A stretch of DNA of 64,000 nt, taken from positions 1 to 64,000 of the forward strand of contig DASTSN010000040.1 of NCBI GenBank assembly GCA_035760665.1. The letters run 5' to 3'. The DNA is from DASTSN01 sp035760665 (lineage in GTDB: Bacteria; Bacteroidota; Bacteroidia; Chitinophagales; Chitinophagaceae). The notes below the pieces were generated by a model. It searched no databases and was not told the origin of the DNA. It was given only the letters and a program-made list of their open reading frames with translations. Below, piece after piece: positions 61,941 to 64,000 of this stretch. Each line of letters opens with the position of its first letter. Positions within the stretch are counted from its first letter, which is position 1. A program made the translations under genes and the position numbers.

Positions 61941-63674
61941 ATGCCAAACGATACTACACATGCCAATATTAATACGGGTGGCGTACAGCAAAACACATAC
62001 GATGCAATTGTTATTGGTTCCGGGATCAGCGGGGGATGGGCCGCGAAAGAGCTTTGCGAAAAGGGTTTAAAAACACTTGTACTGGAACGGGGTCGCAATG
62101 TTGAACACCTGAAAGACTATCCGACGGCAAACATGAATCCCTGGGACTTTCCCCACCGCGGTCAGATGCCGTACAAGTTTGTCGAGGAAAATCCCCTGAT
62201 TACCGAAGCAGCTGGTTTTGATGAATCAACCGCTCATTTTTTTATAAAAGATAAAGATCATCCCTATGTGCAGGAAAAACCGTTTGAATGGATACGGGGA
62301 TACCAGGTGGGTGGTAAATCGCTGATCTGGGGACGAGCCTGCCCGCGCTGGAGCAAGTATGAATTTATCAATCCTGCCAAATTTGGTTATGGCATCGAGT
62401 GGCCCATCGGTTATGATGATGTGGCCCCCTGGTATTCGTACGTGGAAAGATTTGCAGGAATTTGCGGAAACCGGGACGGACTGGAAGCCATGCCTGATGG
62501 TGAGTATCTGCCACCCTTTGATTTCAATTGCGTGGAGAAGGATATTAAAAAAAAGCTGAGTGCTGTATACAAAGACAGATTCATGATACAGGGACGCTGG
62601 GCACAATTAACCCAGCCTGCGGAAATACATATACAACAGGGACGGGGTCGCTGCCAGGCAAGAGATTTGTGTATGCGGGGCTGTCCCTATGGCGGGTATT
62701 TCAGTTCCAACTCTTCTACCTTGCCGTGGGCACAGAAAACAGGTAACCTCACTATCAGGCCTTTCTCCGTTGTGCATTCCATCATTTATGATGTGAAAAA
62801 AGGCAGGGCTGCCGGTGTGCGGGTGATTGATGCCAATACGAAACAGGCTACGGAGTTTTTTGCCCGGATCATTTTCGTCAATGCATCAGCGCTGAACAGT
62901 AATCTTATTTTATTGAATTCCACTTCGAACCGCTTTCCTGATGGATTTGGTAATGATAATGGTTTGTTGGGTAAATATGTATGTTTTCAGAATTACCGCG
63001 GTTCGGTAAACGGGGATGTGGAAGGATACGAGGATAAATATTATTATGGACGCCGGACGGCAGAATGCATGATGGCCAACTTCCGAAACATTCATAAAAA
63101 TGATATGGATTTTGTAGGAGGCTATATGGCTTTCATGGGCGCCTGGCGTGACCGTGGCGCCGGCGACACAGCCCCTGAACCTGTTGGCGCTTCGTTTAAA
63201 GAGGCCATGAGCGAAGCGGGCGGCTGGCACATGTATATGTACATGCAGGGAGAAACCGTGCCAAAAGAAACGAATTACGTGGCATTGAGCAAGACCGAAA
63301 AAGACCAGTGGGGCATTCCGCTCCTGGTTACGAATGTGGCGTATGATGATAATGATGAAAAGTTGCTGAAAGATTTCCTCACTCAAGGAGCAGAAATGTT
63401 CGACCGTTGTGGCATAAAGAATATCCGGCAATATGATAACCACTGGGCGCCCGGCCGCGATATTCACGAAATGGGCGGGTGCCGGATGGGAAAAGATCCG
63501 AAAACATCACTGCTGAATAAATGGAACCAGTTTCATACTTGCCCGAATGTATTTGTGACAGACGGTGCCTGCATGACCAGCACGGCCAATCAGAGTCCCT
63601 CTATTTTTTATATGACCTTAACAGCCCGGGCTGCCAATCACGCAGTGGAAGAATTAAAAAAAGGAAATTTGTGA
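61941..63674 (+). CDS. GMC family FAD-dependent oxidoreductase
   Basis: A 577-residue flavoprotein. The FAD-binding motif is IVIGSGISGGWAAKEL (22-37) with the ribose-binding Glu in VLERGR. The C-terminal active-site region includes DIHEMGGCRMG (catalytic His) and TDGACMTSTANQSPS. It resembles the gluconate/2-keto-sugar and cellobionate-like dehydrogenases of Bacteroidota. No signal peptide is present, and the small gluconate-dehydrogenase subunit 3 gene that often accompanies such enzymes is absent here. Substrate unknown, likely a sugar or sugar acid. Confidence 0.93.
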   Translation: MPNDTTHANINTGGVQQNTYDAIVIGSGISGGWAAKELCEKGLKTLVLERGRNVEHLKDYPTANMNPWDFPHRGQMPYKFVEENPLITEAAGFDESTAHFFIKDKDHPYVQEKPFEWIRGYQVGGKSLIWGRACPRWSKYEFINPAKFGYGIEWPIGYDDVAPWYSYVERFAGICGNRDGLEAMPDGEYLPPFDFNCVEKDIKKKLSAVYKDRFMIQGRWAQLTQPAEIHIQQGRGRCQARDLCMRGCPYGGYFSSNSSTLPWAQKTGNLTIRPFSVVHSIIYDVKKGRAAGVRVIDANTKQATEFFARIIFVNASALNSNLILLNSTSNRFPDGFGNDNGLLGKYVCFQNYRGSVNGDVEGYEDKYYYGRRTAECMMANFRNIHKNDMDFVGGYMAFMGAWRDRGAGDTAPEPVGASFKEAMSEAGGWHMYMYMQGETVPKETNYVALSKTEKDQWGIPLLVTNVAYDDNDEKLLKDFLTQGAEMFDRCGIKNIRQYDNHWAPGRDIHEMGGCRMGKDPKTSLLNKWNQFHTCPNVFVTDGACMTSTANQSPSIFYMTLTARAANHAVEELKKGNL

Positions 63675-63700
63675 AAAGTGCGATAACAGGAAACACAAAT

Positions 63701-63733
63701 AAAAATGCCCAACGAAAGTCGCCGGGCATTTTT
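63701..63733 (+). terminator. Bidirectional terminator between the GMC and ahcY genes
   Basis: aaaaatgccc (63701-63710) and gggcattttt (63724-63733) form a perfect 10-bp stem serving both convergent genes. Confidence 0.92.
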
Positions 63734-63754
63734 ATTTCAGCACGCTGATGACTA

Positions 63755-64000
63755 TTAATAACGGTAATGTTCTGGTTTGAAAGGTCCGTTTTTCGAAATC
63801 CCCAGGTAATCAGCCTGAGCATCAGACAACTCATCCAGCTCAACACCAATTTTTGCGAGGTGTAAACGGGCCACTTTTTCATCAAGGTGTTTGGGCAGCA
63901 CGTATACTTTGTTTTCGTAATTGCTGGCATTGTTCCAAAGTTCGATTTGTGCCAGCACCTGGTTGGTGAAGCTGTTACTCATTACAAAACTGGGGTGACC
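63755..64000 (-). CDS. ahcY: Adenosylhomocysteinase, C-terminal fragment (5' end outside window)
   Basis: The last 81 residues of S-adenosylhomocysteine hydrolase: GHPSFVMSNSFTNQVLAQIELW and the conserved C-terminal tail ending GPFKPEHYRY, which contributes to the NAD site of the neighbouring subunit. The enzyme reversibly splits S-adenosylhomocysteine into adenosine and homocysteine. The frame continues past the window edge, so the ATG at 63982 is internal. Confidence 0.95.
   Translation of the reverse strand, partial: GHPSFVMSNSFTNQVLAQIELWNNASNYENKVYVLPKHLDEKVARLHLAKIGVELDELSDAQADYLGISKNGPFKPEHYRY

Noticed and set aside
1..64000. CRISPR arrays, rRNA, tRNA, insertion sequences
   Set aside because: None could be supported when reading the intergenic regions on both strands.

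Overview
The window is ordinary chromosomal DNA of a member of the phylum Bacteroidota, most likely family Chitinophagaceae. This is inferred from gene content (a PorW/SprE-like type IX secretion protein, DUF2911, DUF5916, a bifunctional DAHP synthase/chorismate mutase, an OmpA protein with thrombospondin-3 repeats, PorT-like barrels), from clear TAnnTTTG promoter boxes, and from weak Shine-Dalgarno sequences. Coding density is high. I see no rRNA, tRNA, CRISPR array, insertion sequence or prophage.

Layout. 1-2003: an extracytoplasmic-function-type sigma factor translationally coupled to a membrane-anchored trypsin-like protease, then a tiny repeat-bearing lipoprotein. 2084-3736: a DEAD-box RNA helicase. 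3748-11671: a promoter, a Phe/Tyr-rich leader peptide, an attenuator, then pheA, an aminotransferase, tyrA, DAHP synthase/chorismate mutase, aroB, aroA, aroC and a DUF952 gene. 11668-18540: cell-envelope genes (VanX-like dipeptidase, L,D-transpeptidase, RlpA-like protein, OmpA-like protein, PBP1A). 18635-23715: PorW/SprE-like TPR protein, a membrane protein next to a bactofilin, an integral membrane protein and a SprT-like protein. 23787-30702: barrel proteins, GNAT, DinB, gamma-glutamyltransferase, M14 peptidase. 31124-37763: a repeat-bearing SPFH protein, a secreted PIG-L deacetylase, two tiny membrane proteins and a sodium:solute symporter. 37800-45951: DUF2911, Crp/Fnr regulator, acyltransferase, XerD, lipoprotein, YkgJ, YraN, ManA, DUF6580, Fe-S protein. 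46148-52806: two membrane-anchored ATP-grasp paralogues flanking a Crp/Fnr regulator, DoxX, YceI, DinB and NRDE genes, then LysE and DinB. 52813-64000: cupin, amino-acid permease, GNAT, VOC, DinB, DUF5916 protein, Dph6-like ligase, RNase HI, acyl-CoA carboxylase beta, GMC oxidoreductase and the 3' end of ahcY.

The most striking element is the attenuator at 3748-3932. A 28-codon leader peptide has 10 Phe/Tyr codons among codons 7-17. It is followed by a long antiterminator helix that competes with an intrinsic terminator directly in front of pheA. The sequence fits classical ribosome-stalling control of the whole chorismate/Phe/Tyr operon by charged tRNA-Phe and tRNA-Tyr. Other points worth a look are the sigma/protease pair, the SPFH protein with four tandem N-terminal repeats, the twin ATP-grasp proteins, and the bactofilin neighbour that appears to lack a peptidase domain.
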